DNA from: Pseudovibrio brasiliensis
GTDB lineage: Bacteria > Pseudomonadota > Alphaproteobacteria > Rhizobiales > Stappiaceae
DNA: 64,000 nucleotides
Direction: 5' to 3'
NCBI RefSeq assembly: GCF_018282095.1
Contig: NZ_CP074126.1
Coordinates: forward strand, 3,824,341 to 3,888,340
Shown: piece after piece, positions 56,026 to 64,000 of the stretch
Position numbering within the stretch: the stretch's first letter is position 1
Layout: each line of letters begins with the position of its first letter
Notes under the pieces: generated by a model
What the model was told of the DNA's origin: nothing
What the model saw: the letters and a program-made list of their open reading frames with translations, nothing else
Database searches by the model: none
Made by a program: the position numbers and the translations under genes

Positions 56026-56065
56026 TGTCAGAAGCCAAACACTCCTGACACCATGCTGTCAGGAG
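56026..56065. promoter_or_regulatory. WYL-regulator operator candidate, three half-sites
   Basis: The sequence ctcctgaca-ccatgc-tgtcaggag (56042-56065) is a perfect 9-bp inverted repeat. A third, near-identical half-site, TGTCAGAAG, lies at 56026-56034. All are between the divergent WYL regulator and GST genes, where a shared operator is expected. Confidence 0.65.
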
Positions 56066-56109
56066 CACCTTGCTACCAATCCCCCAGCAAACACAAGCGG
56101 AGAAAGCAA

Positions 56110-56829
56110 ATGCTCACACATCACAAATTCAGCGCCAAACTCGACGGTGTCAGTGCAAGCCCATTTTGCCTGAAAGTTGATATCCTGCTCGCCATGGCAG
56201 GCCTGTCCTATGACACTCTGGAAGGCCCAGCAGCACTGCAGACCGCACCCAAAGGCAAACTGCCCGTGATGAAGGATCAAGAGGAATTAATCGCCGATTC
56301 TGAGTTCATCAGACGGCATTTGGTGATCAATTATAACGCTGATTTCTCAGGTGGTTATTCTGAGGCTGAGCTGGCTGTCGCCCACGCCTTCATGCGTATG
56401 GCAGAGCATTCTTTGTACTTCGTAACCGTCTGCACCCGCTGGCTGCCGGATGAAAACTTCGCTGTTATCGAAGATCAGTTCTTCGGCATCCTGCCACCGG
56501 AAATGCGCAGCTCTCTTGCAAACGAGTCTCGCAAAAGCGTCATCACCAAAGTCAATAACCACGGTTACGGCCAGCACACATGGGAAGAGCGTCTCGCTCT
56601 GGGCCGCGCAGATCTGCAGGCCATCTCCACCCAGCTCGGCGACAAACCATACCTGCTCGGCGACCGCCCGTGCTTTGCTGATGCCGCCGTTGGTGCCCAG
56701 ATCCTCTGTGCTCTCTCCAATCTGCCATTCTCAGGCTGGAGAAAAACCGTCGAGCAATTCCCCAACCTTGTCGCCTACGCCAACCGCATCAAAGAGGCCT
56801 ACCCGGAGGAGGCAACCGAAGCTGCATAA
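56110..56829 (+). CDS. Glutathione S-transferase, metaxin/FAX-like
   Basis: This 239-residue protein has an N-terminal thioredoxin-like domain (ASPFCLKVDILL near residue 16, then KLPVMKD and IADSEFI) and a helical C-terminal domain with YLLGDRPCFADA. The wording resembles the metaxin/FAX branch of GSTs, whose substrates are mostly unknown. The ATG at 56110 follows GGAG; an upstream ATG at 56053 falls inside the palindrome and has no ribosome binding site. Divergence from a WYL regulator suggests inducible expression. Detoxification is the likely role. Confidence 0.85.
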   Translation: MLTHHKFSAKLDGVSASPFCLKVDILLAMAGLSYDTLEGPAALQTAPKGKLPVMKDQEELIADSEFIRRHLVINYNADFSGGYSEAELAVAHAFMRMAEHSLYFVTVCTRWLPDENFAVIEDQFFGILPPEMRSSLANESRKSVITKVNNHGYGQHTWEERLALGRADLQAISTQLGDKPYLLGDRPCFADAAVGAQILCALSNLPFSGWRKTVEQFPNLVAYANRIKEAYPEEATEAA

Positions 56830-56837
56830 ACAAAACA

Positions 56838-56865
56838 CCCCGCCGGATTGGTGCATCCGGCGGGG
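56838..56865. terminator. Bidirectional terminator between GST and TRAP permease genes
   Basis: The sequence ccccgccgga, an 8-nt loop and tccggcgggg form a perfect 10-bp stem in the 62-bp gap between converging genes. On the minus strand it is followed by tgttttgttt, and on the plus strand by ttattctc, so it should work best for the TRAP operon. Confidence 0.85.
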
Positions 56866-56891
56866 TTATTCTCACGAAGCAAATATCAGCA

Positions 56892-58928
56892 TTAGGCGTC
56901 TTGCATCACCAGCTGTTGGTTCTTGCGGGCGAGCATCTGACGCACAATAACCGGCAGCATCAGCACCCCACCAATCGCCATGGTCTGTATACCCGGAGCC
57001 ACAAAGAACATCGCTGCGAAAGCTGTCCAATACCGCTCCAGCTTATTCAGCCCGGCCAGCATGTAGCCGGAGAACGCAACACCCAGCAGACCAATACCAA
57101 CCATGGCACCGGAAAGGGTGATCAGGAAGTCGTACCAGGTGAACTCAGGCGTCACCAACAGTAAGGCTGGTGAGTAGACAAACACAAACGGAACCAAAGC
57201 TTTTGCAATGCCAAGACGGAAAGCCGTGTTACCGGTCTTGAACGGGTTCGCCCCCGCAATGCCAGCCCCCGCATATGCCGCCAATGCCACAGGTGGCGTC
57301 ACATCCGCCAGTACGCCGTAATAGAACACGAAGAAGTGCGCCACGAGCGGCTGAACGCCCAGCAGACCAAGAGCCGGAGCAGCAATGGAAACCAGAATGA
57401 TGTAGGTCGCCGTTGTCGGAATGCCCGCCCCCATGATGATGCAGGCGATAGCCGTAAACAGCAGCGTGAAGAACAGTGTCAGCGCATTCTGCGTTACGTA
57501 TTCTGCAAGCATACCGGACGCGATGAACCCACCCAGATCAGACGCCGCCTGCGTCACCACAAACGACAGCCGGAAGCCGGTGCCTGTCAGCGTCACCACA
57601 CCAACGATGATACCCACCGCCGCAGCAGCAGCCCCCACAGCCAGCGAGTACTTGGCACCCGTTGCCAGAGACTCAATCAGATCCTTGAGGCCCATCCGGT
57701 TATGCGGGTTCAGGAAGCCAACAACCACACAGGCCGTGATGCCCCAGACCGCAGCAAAGTCCGGCGTTTTGCCGGAGACAATCAGATAAACCAGAATGCC
57801 CAGCGGAATGATGGAGAGCCAATGCTGCTTCATCACCACCAGCGCTTTCGGCAGCTCATCCGCAGAAAGGCCGCGCAGCCCAAGCCGCTTGGCTTCCAGA
57901 TGCACCATCACGAAGATACCGAAATAGTGCAGCAGTGCCGGAAACATCGCCGCCAACAAAACCTCACGATATGGGATCTCCAGAAACTCCACCATGATGA
58001 AGGCAGCAGCCCCCATGATCGGTGGTGTAATCTGCCCGCCTGTTGATGCCGTCGCTTCAACAGCCCCGGCAAAGTGCGGCGGATAACCAACCTTCTTCAT
58101 GGCCGGAATAGTCAGTGAACCCGTGGTCACCGTGTTCGCAATGGAACTGCCGGAAATCGTGCCCAGCATGGCTGAGGAGAAGATCGCAACCTTAGCTGGC
58201 CCACCTGCGTAACGCCCAGCGATCACAGAAGCCAGATCAATAAACAGCTGCCCAAGCCCAATGCGAGTGGCTAAAACCCCAAACAAAACAAACAAAAACA
58301 CATACTTGGCAACCACCCCGATAGCGATGCCGTAGATGCCCTGATTTGTCATGTAAAGGTGGTTGATCAACCCGGTCCAGCTCGCCCCCGGATGCTTCAA
58401 CGCCCCCGGCGCAAACATGCCAAACACCGCATAGCCAACAAAGATCAGCGCAATCAGCGGCAGCGTTGGCCCAACAGACCGTCGCGCAGCTTCCAGCACC
58501 AGCACTAGTAACACCGTGCCCATAAACACATCAATCGGCGCAGGCGCACCCACACGGGAGGCAACTGCTTCAGCTGGCAACAACGGCAAGTACATTGCCG
58601 CAGTCACAGCCATCACCGCCAGCACAACATCCCACAGATGCACACCACTTGGGCGCCACCACGTAGACAGCGCAGGCTGGCTGCTCGTGCTCTTGATGAA
58701 GCTGAAAAGAACAAACACCAGCCCCAGCACAAACGAGAGGTGAATGCCGCGATGGACAAGCTCCCGAATAAGCCCGAAGCCGGACGCGTAATAATGGTAG
58801 AGCGACATGGCAACAAGTGCCGCTGTAATAACAACAGCCAGCACCGGCCCAGCCGCTCTGAAGGTAAGGTCTGGATCGTACTTGCGTTCCAGATCCTCAA
58901 GGGATTGATCTGTCGTATCCTGAGACAT
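56892..58928 (-). CDS. TRAP transporter fused permease (DctQ-DctM, TAXI type)
   Basis: This 678-residue membrane protein combines a short 4-helix (DctQ-like) N-terminus and a 12-helix DctM-like domain. It has the TRAP motifs GTISGSSIANTVTTGSLTIP, TGGQITPPIMGAAAFIM and MGAGIPTTATYIIL. It imports an organic anion with a sodium gradient, using a TAXI binding protein. It lies 86 bp after the gene for that protein. The substrate is unknown; glutamate, C4-dicarboxylates or others are known for TAXI systems. Confidence 0.93.
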   Translation of the reverse strand: MSQDTTDQSLEDLERKYDPDLTFRAAGPVLAVVITAALVAMSLYHYYASGFGLIRELVHRGIHLSFVLGLVFVLFSFIKSTSSQPALSTWWRPSGVHLWDVVLAVMAVTAAMYLPLLPAEAVASRVGAPAPIDVFMGTVLLVLVLEAARRSVGPTLPLIALIFVGYAVFGMFAPGALKHPGASWTGLINHLYMTNQGIYGIAIGVVAKYVFLFVLFGVLATRIGLGQLFIDLASVIAGRYAGGPAKVAIFSSAMLGTISGSSIANTVTTGSLTIPAMKKVGYPPHFAGAVEATASTGGQITPPIMGAAAFIMVEFLEIPYREVLLAAMFPALLHYFGIFVMVHLEAKRLGLRGLSADELPKALVVMKQHWLSIIPLGILVYLIVSGKTPDFAAVWGITACVVVGFLNPHNRMGLKDLIESLATGAKYSLAVGAAAAAVGIIVGVVTLTGTGFRLSFVVTQAASDLGGFIASGMLAEYVTQNALTLFFTLLFTAIACIIMGAGIPTTATYIILVSIAAPALGLLGVQPLVAHFFVFYYGVLADVTPPVALAAYAGAGIAGANPFKTGNTAFRLGIAKALVPFVFVYSPALLLVTPEFTWYDFLITLSGAMVGIGLLGVAFSGYMLAGLNKLERYWTAFAAMFFVAPGIQTMAIGGVLMLPVIVRQMLARKNQQLVMQDA

Positions 58929-59014
58929 CAGCCCTGCGTTTCGTTTAGATTAAAAACAGCAGCGCCCGGCAGATGTCTACCGGGCACCGCAAAATCATCA
59001 AAGATGGCGAGGCC

Positions 59015-60034
59015 TTACTTGATCAGGCCAGCTTCTTTGTAGAAACGCTCAGCACCCGGATGCAGCGGCACACCAAGACCGTCCATCGCGCTGTCCAGCG
59101 TAATGGTTTTGCCCTTGGAATGGCCAACATCCAGCAGCTTGCGGGTCTTGTCGTTCCACATCGCTTTGGTGATGTTGTAGATCAGCTCTTCATCTTCCTT
59201 CGCGCTGGTGATCCACTGCGCACCAACGGTCAAAGTAGTTGTGGCATCAACACCCTGATACGCACCCGCTGGAATGTCAGAGCTTGCAAAGAAGCCGTAC
59301 TTCTCAACCAGACCTTCAGCTTCAGGACCAGTGATCGGAACGATCTTGATGTCTTCCGCAGACGCCAGTTCAACAACCGCACCGGTTGGGAAACCAGCCA
59401 CCACGAAGAACGCATCAACCTTGCCGTTACGCAGAGCTTCTGCCGCAGCAGAACCCTTCAACGCTTCAGCAGTGATATCGGAAGTAGACAGACCATAAGC
59501 AGCAAGGATCAGGTTCGCATCCGTGTAAGTGCCGGAACCCGGCTCATCCAGAGACACGCGCTTGCCCTTCAGATCAGCAACTGAGTTGATGCCACTGTCA
59601 GCTTTTGCGATCAGATGAATATGCTCAGGGAACAACGCTGCAATCGAGCGCAGATCCTTCATAGGCTCTTTGCCTTCCATGGTGCCGGTACCGGAGAACG
59701 CCCAGTAAGCAACATCAGACTGCGCGAAACCGGAGTTACGCAGACCGGAGTTGATCGCGTTCACGTTATCAACGGAACCGCGGGAAGAAACAGCAGAAGC
59801 AATCAAACCCGGCACACCGCAGGAGCCACCCGCATCACAGGCACGGGAACCCGGAGGATTGGAGATCGCATTGGCGATCATACCGCCAACTGGGTAGTAG
59901 GTATAAGCTGTACCGCCTGTGCCGATGGTAAAGAACTTAAGGTCCTGCGCCAAAGCCTGACCAGAAAACAGCGCCGCGCCGCCAACAATAGCTGCAGCTG
60001 TCGCCAATTTTGTAATGGAAGATAGAAGCGTCAT
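59015..60034 (-). CDS. TAXI-family TRAP transporter binding protein
   Basis: This is a 339-residue periplasmic protein with a signal peptide ending near FSGQALA (residues 24-30). The N-terminus FFTIGTGGTAYTYYPVGG is diagnostic of TAXI binding proteins. A cysteine pair (RACDAGGSCG) and the RVSLDEPGSGT loop follow. It captures the substrate and passes it to the fused permease encoded next. A GGGGGG run precedes the ATG. Confidence 0.94.
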   Translation of the reverse strand: MTLLSSITKLATAAAIVGGAALFSGQALAQDLKFFTIGTGGTAYTYYPVGGMIANAISNPPGSRACDAGGSCGVPGLIASAVSSRGSVDNVNAINSGLRNSGFAQSDVAYWAFSGTGTMEGKEPMKDLRSIAALFPEHIHLIAKADSGINSVADLKGKRVSLDEPGSGTYTDANLILAAYGLSTSDITAEALKGSAAAEALRNGKVDAFFVVAGFPTGAVVELASAEDIKIVPITGPEAEGLVEKYGFFASSDIPAGAYQGVDATTTLTVGAQWITSAKEDEELIYNITKAMWNDKTRKLLDVGHSKGKTITLDSAMDGLGVPLHPGAERFYKEAGLIK

Positions 60035-60504
60035 AGCCCCCCCGGGAAAATATACGAGAGACAGGATACTCTACGGCGCATAAGCGCCATAAAATCGTCT
60101 GCCCCAAACACTATGAAAAGCCTGAGCGATCACCGGAAAATGAAAAAGGACGCTCGACTGGTGTAATGAAGTGAACAAGAAATATTCACGCGAATTAGAA
60201 AACACGCTTCAACCACAGATCGCAAGAGAAATACGAGATTTTTCGTAGGCAAGCGCAAGAAAATGTAATTTCAGGTCATTCCAAACGCGATTGACGCATA
60301 ATTATGTCAGACAAAGTCTGATTTCGGAACAAAAGCTACAAAACCCATTCATGAGCCAAATTCCGCAAGAATTGCGAAGCACGTGCAAATTCAATTGAGT
60401 ACAGTCCTGATACTACAAATTTGGCCGTGCACGTTCTCTTCGCTATAGACCGGATGGGTGCACATATGATTCATTGGGCTCCGCTGCAATGAAGGAGTGA
60501 TTTT
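60035..60504. other. Divergent promoter region with two small palindromes
   Basis: This 470-bp gap contains no supported gene. It must hold the promoters of the TRAP operon and the hydrolase gene. TCAGACAAAGTCTGA (60307-60321) and the cgcaa-gaa-ttgcg repeat (60364-60376) are perfect inverted repeats and could be operators. Neither matches a motif I know. Confidence 0.5.
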
Positions 60505-61569
60505 ATGAGGGTAAGCGGCAAAAAGATGCTTCTCTTTATCGTTATATTGGTTGGCTTGCTGTTCGCCGGTGGCGGCGCTTTTGTCTGGTGGATGATGCAA
60601 CAACCCATGTTCAAACTCGGCACCGTTGCCCAGCGCACAGACCTGACCCCCGTCGGTATCTCTGATGACTTTTGGGAAGTCTCACCCGGTGTGAAGCTCA
60701 AACACTTCTCAACCGGCGAAGGCCGCAACATCCTCTTCGTTCATGGTGGCCCTGGCATTCCAACCATGGAGAGCGCACCGGGCTTTGACCTGCTCTCAGA
60801 TGAATACCGCGTCAACTACTACGACCAGCGCGGCGTAGGCCGCTCCACACGCCCCTTCGATCGCTTCCCGGCAGAAGACAGCTCATGGACAAAGATCCAA
60901 CTGCTGGAAAGCACCCTCGGCATCAGCCAGCAACTGGCAGATATCGAACGCATCCGCAAACTGCTGGGTGATGACAAGCTCATCCTCATTGGCCATTCCT
61001 ATGGCGCCCTGCTCGCATCGCTCTATGCCGCCGAGTTTCCGCAGAACGTCGACAAGCTGATCCTGCTCAATCCGGCAGACCTGCTCGTCTTCCCTTCTGG
61101 CAACAAAGGCCTGTTCGAGAATGTCCGCGAACGCTTGCCAGAGCGCGATCACAAAGCCTACGACAAATGGCAGCGTCGCTATCTCGACCTCATGCAGATC
61201 TTCAAAGAAGATGAAGCCAGCCTGCAACAGCTGGATGCAGACTTCCTGCCGTTCTTCATCAAGGCAACCGGCGACACCATCGAAGGCGCTCCACCAGTCT
61301 CACCGGATCTCTTCGGCAGCTGGTACACCCGCGCCCAGTTCTTCGGCCTTGGCAGGCGTCATGACTGGAGCAATCACATGGGCAACGTCACCGCCGACAC
61401 ACTGATCATCCACGGCAGCAAAGACTTCCAGCCACTCGCCGTTTCAGAGCTTTACGAACAAGCCATCCCCAATGCTCAGCTGGTTGAAATTGAAGAAGCA
61501 GCCCACTTCCCGCACTTCAACAACGCCGAAGCGCTGGAACAACAGCTGCGTCCGTTCCTGAACAAATAA
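60505..61569 (+). CDS. Membrane-anchored alpha/beta hydrolase, prolyl-iminopeptidase-like
   Basis: This 354-residue enzyme is anchored by one N-terminal helix (about 9-29). It has the HGGPG oxyanion motif at residues 80-84, nucleophile Ser165 in GHSYG, an acid in HGSKDFQP and a C-terminal catalytic His in EEAAHFPHF. HGGPG and DQRGVGRS are typical of the S33 prolyl aminopeptidase family, but many members have other ester or amide substrates. The active site would face the periplasm. AAGGAG precedes the ATG. Confidence 0.86.
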   Translation: MRVSGKKMLLFIVILVGLLFAGGGAFVWWMMQQPMFKLGTVAQRTDLTPVGISDDFWEVSPGVKLKHFSTGEGRNILFVHGGPGIPTMESAPGFDLLSDEYRVNYYDQRGVGRSTRPFDRFPAEDSSWTKIQLLESTLGISQQLADIERIRKLLGDDKLILIGHSYGALLASLYAAEFPQNVDKLILLNPADLLVFPSGNKGLFENVRERLPERDHKAYDKWQRRYLDLMQIFKEDEASLQQLDADFLPFFIKATGDTIEGAPPVSPDLFGSWYTRAQFFGLGRRHDWSNHMGNVTADTLIIHGSKDFQPLAVSELYEQAIPNAQLVEIEEAAHFPHFNNAEALEQQLRPFLNK

Positions 61570-61580
61570 CCAACACACGA

Positions 61581-61611
61581 TGCACACTCCCGGTCAAACC
61601 GGGAGTGTGCA
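61581..61611 (+). terminator. 13-bp perfect hairpin after the hydrolase gene
   Basis: The sequence tgcacactcccgg, loop tcaaa and ccgggagtgtgca form a very stable stem 12 bp past the hydrolase stop. No T-run follows (gcattcctt), so it may be a transcript-stabilising end rather than a classical terminator. Confidence 0.6.
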
Positions 61612-61757
61612 GCATTCCTTGCAGCACTCTTCAAATTCACTCAGTCATAGCTCTGCGACCCGCTTCAGATGAGTGGCCCCTCCATCCATGAAACGCCTAT
61701 ACACTGGCAGACCGCACCAAATGATTTGCAGATGACGCCATACGCCAGTAAGCAACC

Positions 61758-62831
61758 TTAGTCCTCGCGCTGGCGGACTATCATGACACCTGGCGTTGTC
61801 TTTTCTGGGTCGCCCCAGAACTCAACGTCTTGTGAAGCCTCAGAGCGAATGGCGATGGGAGCATCATCATAAGCGGAAACAGTAACTGCCCACAGCTCGC
61901 AACTCAAAGACCGCTTCGGATAACCGGAAGCCTCGGGATATCTGCAAGGCACATTGTCAAAGAATGCATCGGAACTGAGCACCACGCCCACGTCATATTT
62001 ATGCGCAGGCTCATTCACCTGCACAAAGTTCAGATACCCAAAGCGATCATAAAGCATTACAATACGGCGGAAGAGACCTTCCTTCTTCCGGGAACCGGGG
62101 CCATGTTTGATACGCCCTTTAGAATCCCGATCAATCTTGGCATCTCTCGGCGAAATGATGGTGTAGCCAAGCTGGACCATATCCAAGCATTTTTCAAAAT
62201 CTTCCCGATAGATCCCCTTGTTGTTACCACCATCAAATCGCACCAGATCCAACCCCTCGACATAGGTGTAATTGGCATTGGTTCTGTAGATGACTTCCAG
62301 CAGCAACGGAATCTGCCCATCGTACGGAAAATTCAATCTCTGACGACGTCCTGCATCATCAAAGCAGAAGATTGCATCAAGATTGGGCGCAGCAAAAACC
62401 TGCTGCTTCACCTCTCCTCTTTTCTTGTGAAACCCGGCAAGCTTGTCACCGCCAGCAATCTCTGAAAACCCGAATGGAATGAGCGCAACAATCTGCTCAT
62501 CTGCCTTCAGAATCTCCCAAGCTTCGCGAAGGGTGGGCGCAATCACCCTCTCAATCTGCTGCTGTTTATCGAAAGCAATGCCATCTCTAGAAAGGTCAGG
62601 ATACTTCTCAATCAAAAGCTCACTAAGCTCGGCAACCTCATAGGAATACTTGGTACGCTCAAATCTCAGAGCCGAATAACTGACGGGCGTCATCAGCTCA
62701 GGTGTATTTACCACTTGCTCTTTTCGCGTCCAAAACTCATCTCCCGATGACACTTCCCGCCAGTTTTGCCCCACTACGGCTGTACTCCACAATCCAAGAA
62801 AAAAAATCGCTAAAGTAATACCTAGTCGCAT
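61758..62831 (-). CDS. Secreted protein of unknown function, 357 residues
   Basis: A signal peptide (about residues 1-21, ending VVGQ) precedes a charged mature protein with five cysteines. No family is recognised. Segments with alternating hydrophobic residues (PLLLEVIYRT, DVGVVLSS, WAVTVSAY) suggest a mixed alpha/beta periplasmic fold. GGGAG lies 5 nt before the ATG. Its first 10 nt overlap the end of the upstream membrane-protein gene, so the two are translated together. Confidence 0.7.
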   Translation of the reverse strand: MRLGITLAIFFLGLWSTAVVGQNWREVSSGDEFWTRKEQVVNTPELMTPVSYSALRFERTKYSYEVAELSELLIEKYPDLSRDGIAFDKQQQIERVIAPTLREAWEILKADEQIVALIPFGFSEIAGGDKLAGFHKKRGEVKQQVFAAPNLDAIFCFDDAGRRQRLNFPYDGQIPLLLEVIYRTNANYTYVEGLDLVRFDGGNNKGIYREDFEKCLDMVQLGYTIISPRDAKIDRDSKGRIKHGPGSRKKEGLFRRIVMLYDRFGYLNFVQVNEPAHKYDVGVVLSSDAFFDNVPCRYPEASGYPKRSLSCELWAVTVSAYDDAPIAIRSEASQDVEFWGDPEKTTPGVMIVRQRED

Positions 62832-63610
62832 GACTGACTCCCTTTCTTGACAGTCACAACAACGTTCAATCGGAAACCACCATCCTTGATGCTGCCAAAA
62901 TGATTTCTTGTGTCTGCTTCAATCTTCACCAATCCTTCCGGGCTCTGGCCCAACGCACGACGGACTTCGCAGGTAACATCCATTTGCATGATAGGCTGGT
63001 TGATGGGGATCGGTTCAGAAATTCCAACCTTCAGAAGAACCATATCCCTTCCGTCTTCAATGGTTTTCTTGAACTGACCATCATAATCCGGCGTAACGCG
63101 GACAATAACTTTTTGATCTCTGTTGGCATAAAAATCATCACGAAGGACATAGCGGTTCCTTCGCATAAATTCGCCGTTGTCACTTCGCTTAACCTCACCG
63201 CTCTCAAATATCACTGATCGATCCACTTCAAGTTTAATAACTTTTATGGCATCAACCTTGTTGTTTACCGTGCCCTCCAGGATCTTGTATTTGGGTGGAT
63301 CGATAATGTGCTCAATCAAGTTCTCTTTTTTAAAATCCAAAAGGTAAGCATCAACTAAATCACTTTGCTCACCGGACAACGCCAGAAAAACATTCTTCCT
63401 ATGCCATTCCGAATGTTCTTGCTTCTGAAGCTCCAGCTTCACTTCTTCAATGATTTTAGGCTTCAAGTAATAGGTCCAGCCGAAGGTAAAAACTGCAGCC
63501 AGAATTGTAATAATGAACAGAGCAGCTTTTAAGAAGTTGCTCCATTCCTGAATGGTTTGCATAAACCACTTTCTGCCTTTATCAACAGAGCCACCATCTG
63601 TAACTGCCAT
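62822..63610 (-). CDS. Single-pass membrane protein of unknown function
   Basis: About 262 residues make up a short cytoplasmic N-terminus, one transmembrane helix (about 25-46) and a large charged domain likely facing the periplasm. Strand-rich segments (VIVRVTPDY, FRLNVVVTVKK) suggest a beta-sandwich-like end. No family is recognised. I start it at the ATG at 63610 behind GGGGGA; the frame continues to a TTG at 63628. It overlaps the secreted-protein gene downstream, and the two form a putative envelope pair. Confidence 0.68.
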   Translation of the reverse strand: MAVTDGGSVDKGRKWFMQTIQEWSNFLKAALFIITILAAVFTFGWTYYLKPKIIEEVKLELQKQEHSEWHRKNVFLALSGEQSDLVDAYLLDFKKENLIEHIIDPPKYKILEGTVNNKVDAIKVIKLEVDRSVIFESGEVKRSDNGEFMRRNRYVLRDDFYANRDQKVIVRVTPDYDGQFKKTIEDGRDMVLLKVGISEPIPINQPIMQMDVTCEVRRALGQSPEGLVKIEADTRNHFGSIKDGGFRLNVVVTVKKGSQSCD

Positions 63611-64000
63611 GCTTCCCCCAACATGCAATCAGAACTTCCAGATATCATTCAAGCTATTATCAAAACAAGTAACTCTATTATTAGTATGCCCCAGAGTTAG
63701 GCGTCAATAGACGTAAAGTGAACTCAGAACTGAGCAAAAAACCAACTTAAGTTGCAGACAGTAATCACTTGAGCAAAAGCAGCGCTCAAACCAACCTAAC
63801 CCGGCAAGGCGCGAGGGGAATAACTTTTGTTGGAAAGCAAGCGGAGGAGCTTTGGTGGTACCACGAGACCATCAGCTCCGAGCAACGCAGAAAAAACGCT
63901 AAGAACGCAAACGAACGCACAAAACAACGCAAAAGCAGATATCCCCGCTCTGCCCGCTGAGCTTCAGAGGTACGGCACCAGAATATCTGAAAGCACAGAC
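63611..64000. other. Window end, no supported gene
   Basis: The stretch contains the promoter region of the preceding minus-strand pair. A 63-codon plus-strand frame (63769-63960) begins with TTG and has no ribosome binding site. Its composition, rich in Lys, Arg and Asn, looks like translated non-coding DNA. No terminator or RNA gene was seen. Confidence 0.45.

Noticed and set aside
63769-63960. Small plus-strand gene at the window end
   Set aside because: It has a TTG start, no ribosome binding site, no recognisable motif and low-complexity basic composition.

Overview
The window looks like the chromosome of a marine, facultatively denitrifying alphaproteobacterium. Supporting this are an FNR/NnrR-type regulatory layer, a RirA-type iron box, rhizobial-style trehalose/alpha-glucoside uptake genes, a TAXI-type TRAP transporter and moderate GC. 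A Pseudovibrio/Stappiaceae-like genome is my best guess, but this is inference from gene content only. Almost everything up to 48 kb is on the minus strand. No rRNA, tRNA, insertion sequence, phage or CRISPR array was seen.

0-6.1 kb: a diffusible-signal-factor (DSF) quorum-sensing locus. An RpfF-type synthase converges on an operon encoding an RpfC-type hybrid kinase and a REC-PAS-GGDEF-EAL response regulator, which takes the place of the HD-GYP protein RpfG. 6.7-16.9 kb: a type I secretion ABC/HlyD pair with two unusual acidic repeat proteins, one of 647 and one of 1610 residues. The larger one is cysteine-free and built almost entirely of twelve ~134-residue repeats. A DSF/c-di-GMP-controlled secreted matrix or adhesin is a reasonable hypothesis.

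17.9-36.7 kb: a HEPN-like protein, an SDR enzyme, and a TonB receptor with both an FNR box and an IRO-type iron box upstream. Then come periplasmic nitrate reductase (napFDAGHBC, with an ideal FNR promoter), an OprB-type porin, and nitric oxide reductase (norCBQD plus two small membrane proteins, with a 5-4-5 NnrR-type box at -41.5). The matching Crp/Fnr regulator and a DUF2834 protein follow. No nitrite or nitrous oxide reductase lies in the window.

36.7-49.9 kb: a complete oligopeptide-type ABC importer. Next is a sugar ABC importer with a GH13 alpha-glucosidase and a divergent LacI-type regulator, with two perfect operator palindromes between them. 50-61.6 kb: a MacAB-like exporter, a HIT protein, an AT-rich orphan gene, a WYL regulator facing a metaxin-like GST across a shared inverted repeat, a TAXI TRAP transporter, and a membrane-anchored alpha/beta hydrolase. 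61.7-63.6 kb: two overlapping genes of unknown function for envelope proteins.

Start codons were chosen from Shine-Dalgarno sequences and overlaps, so several differ from the longest open frame. Functions rest on motif recognition by eye; no database search was run.
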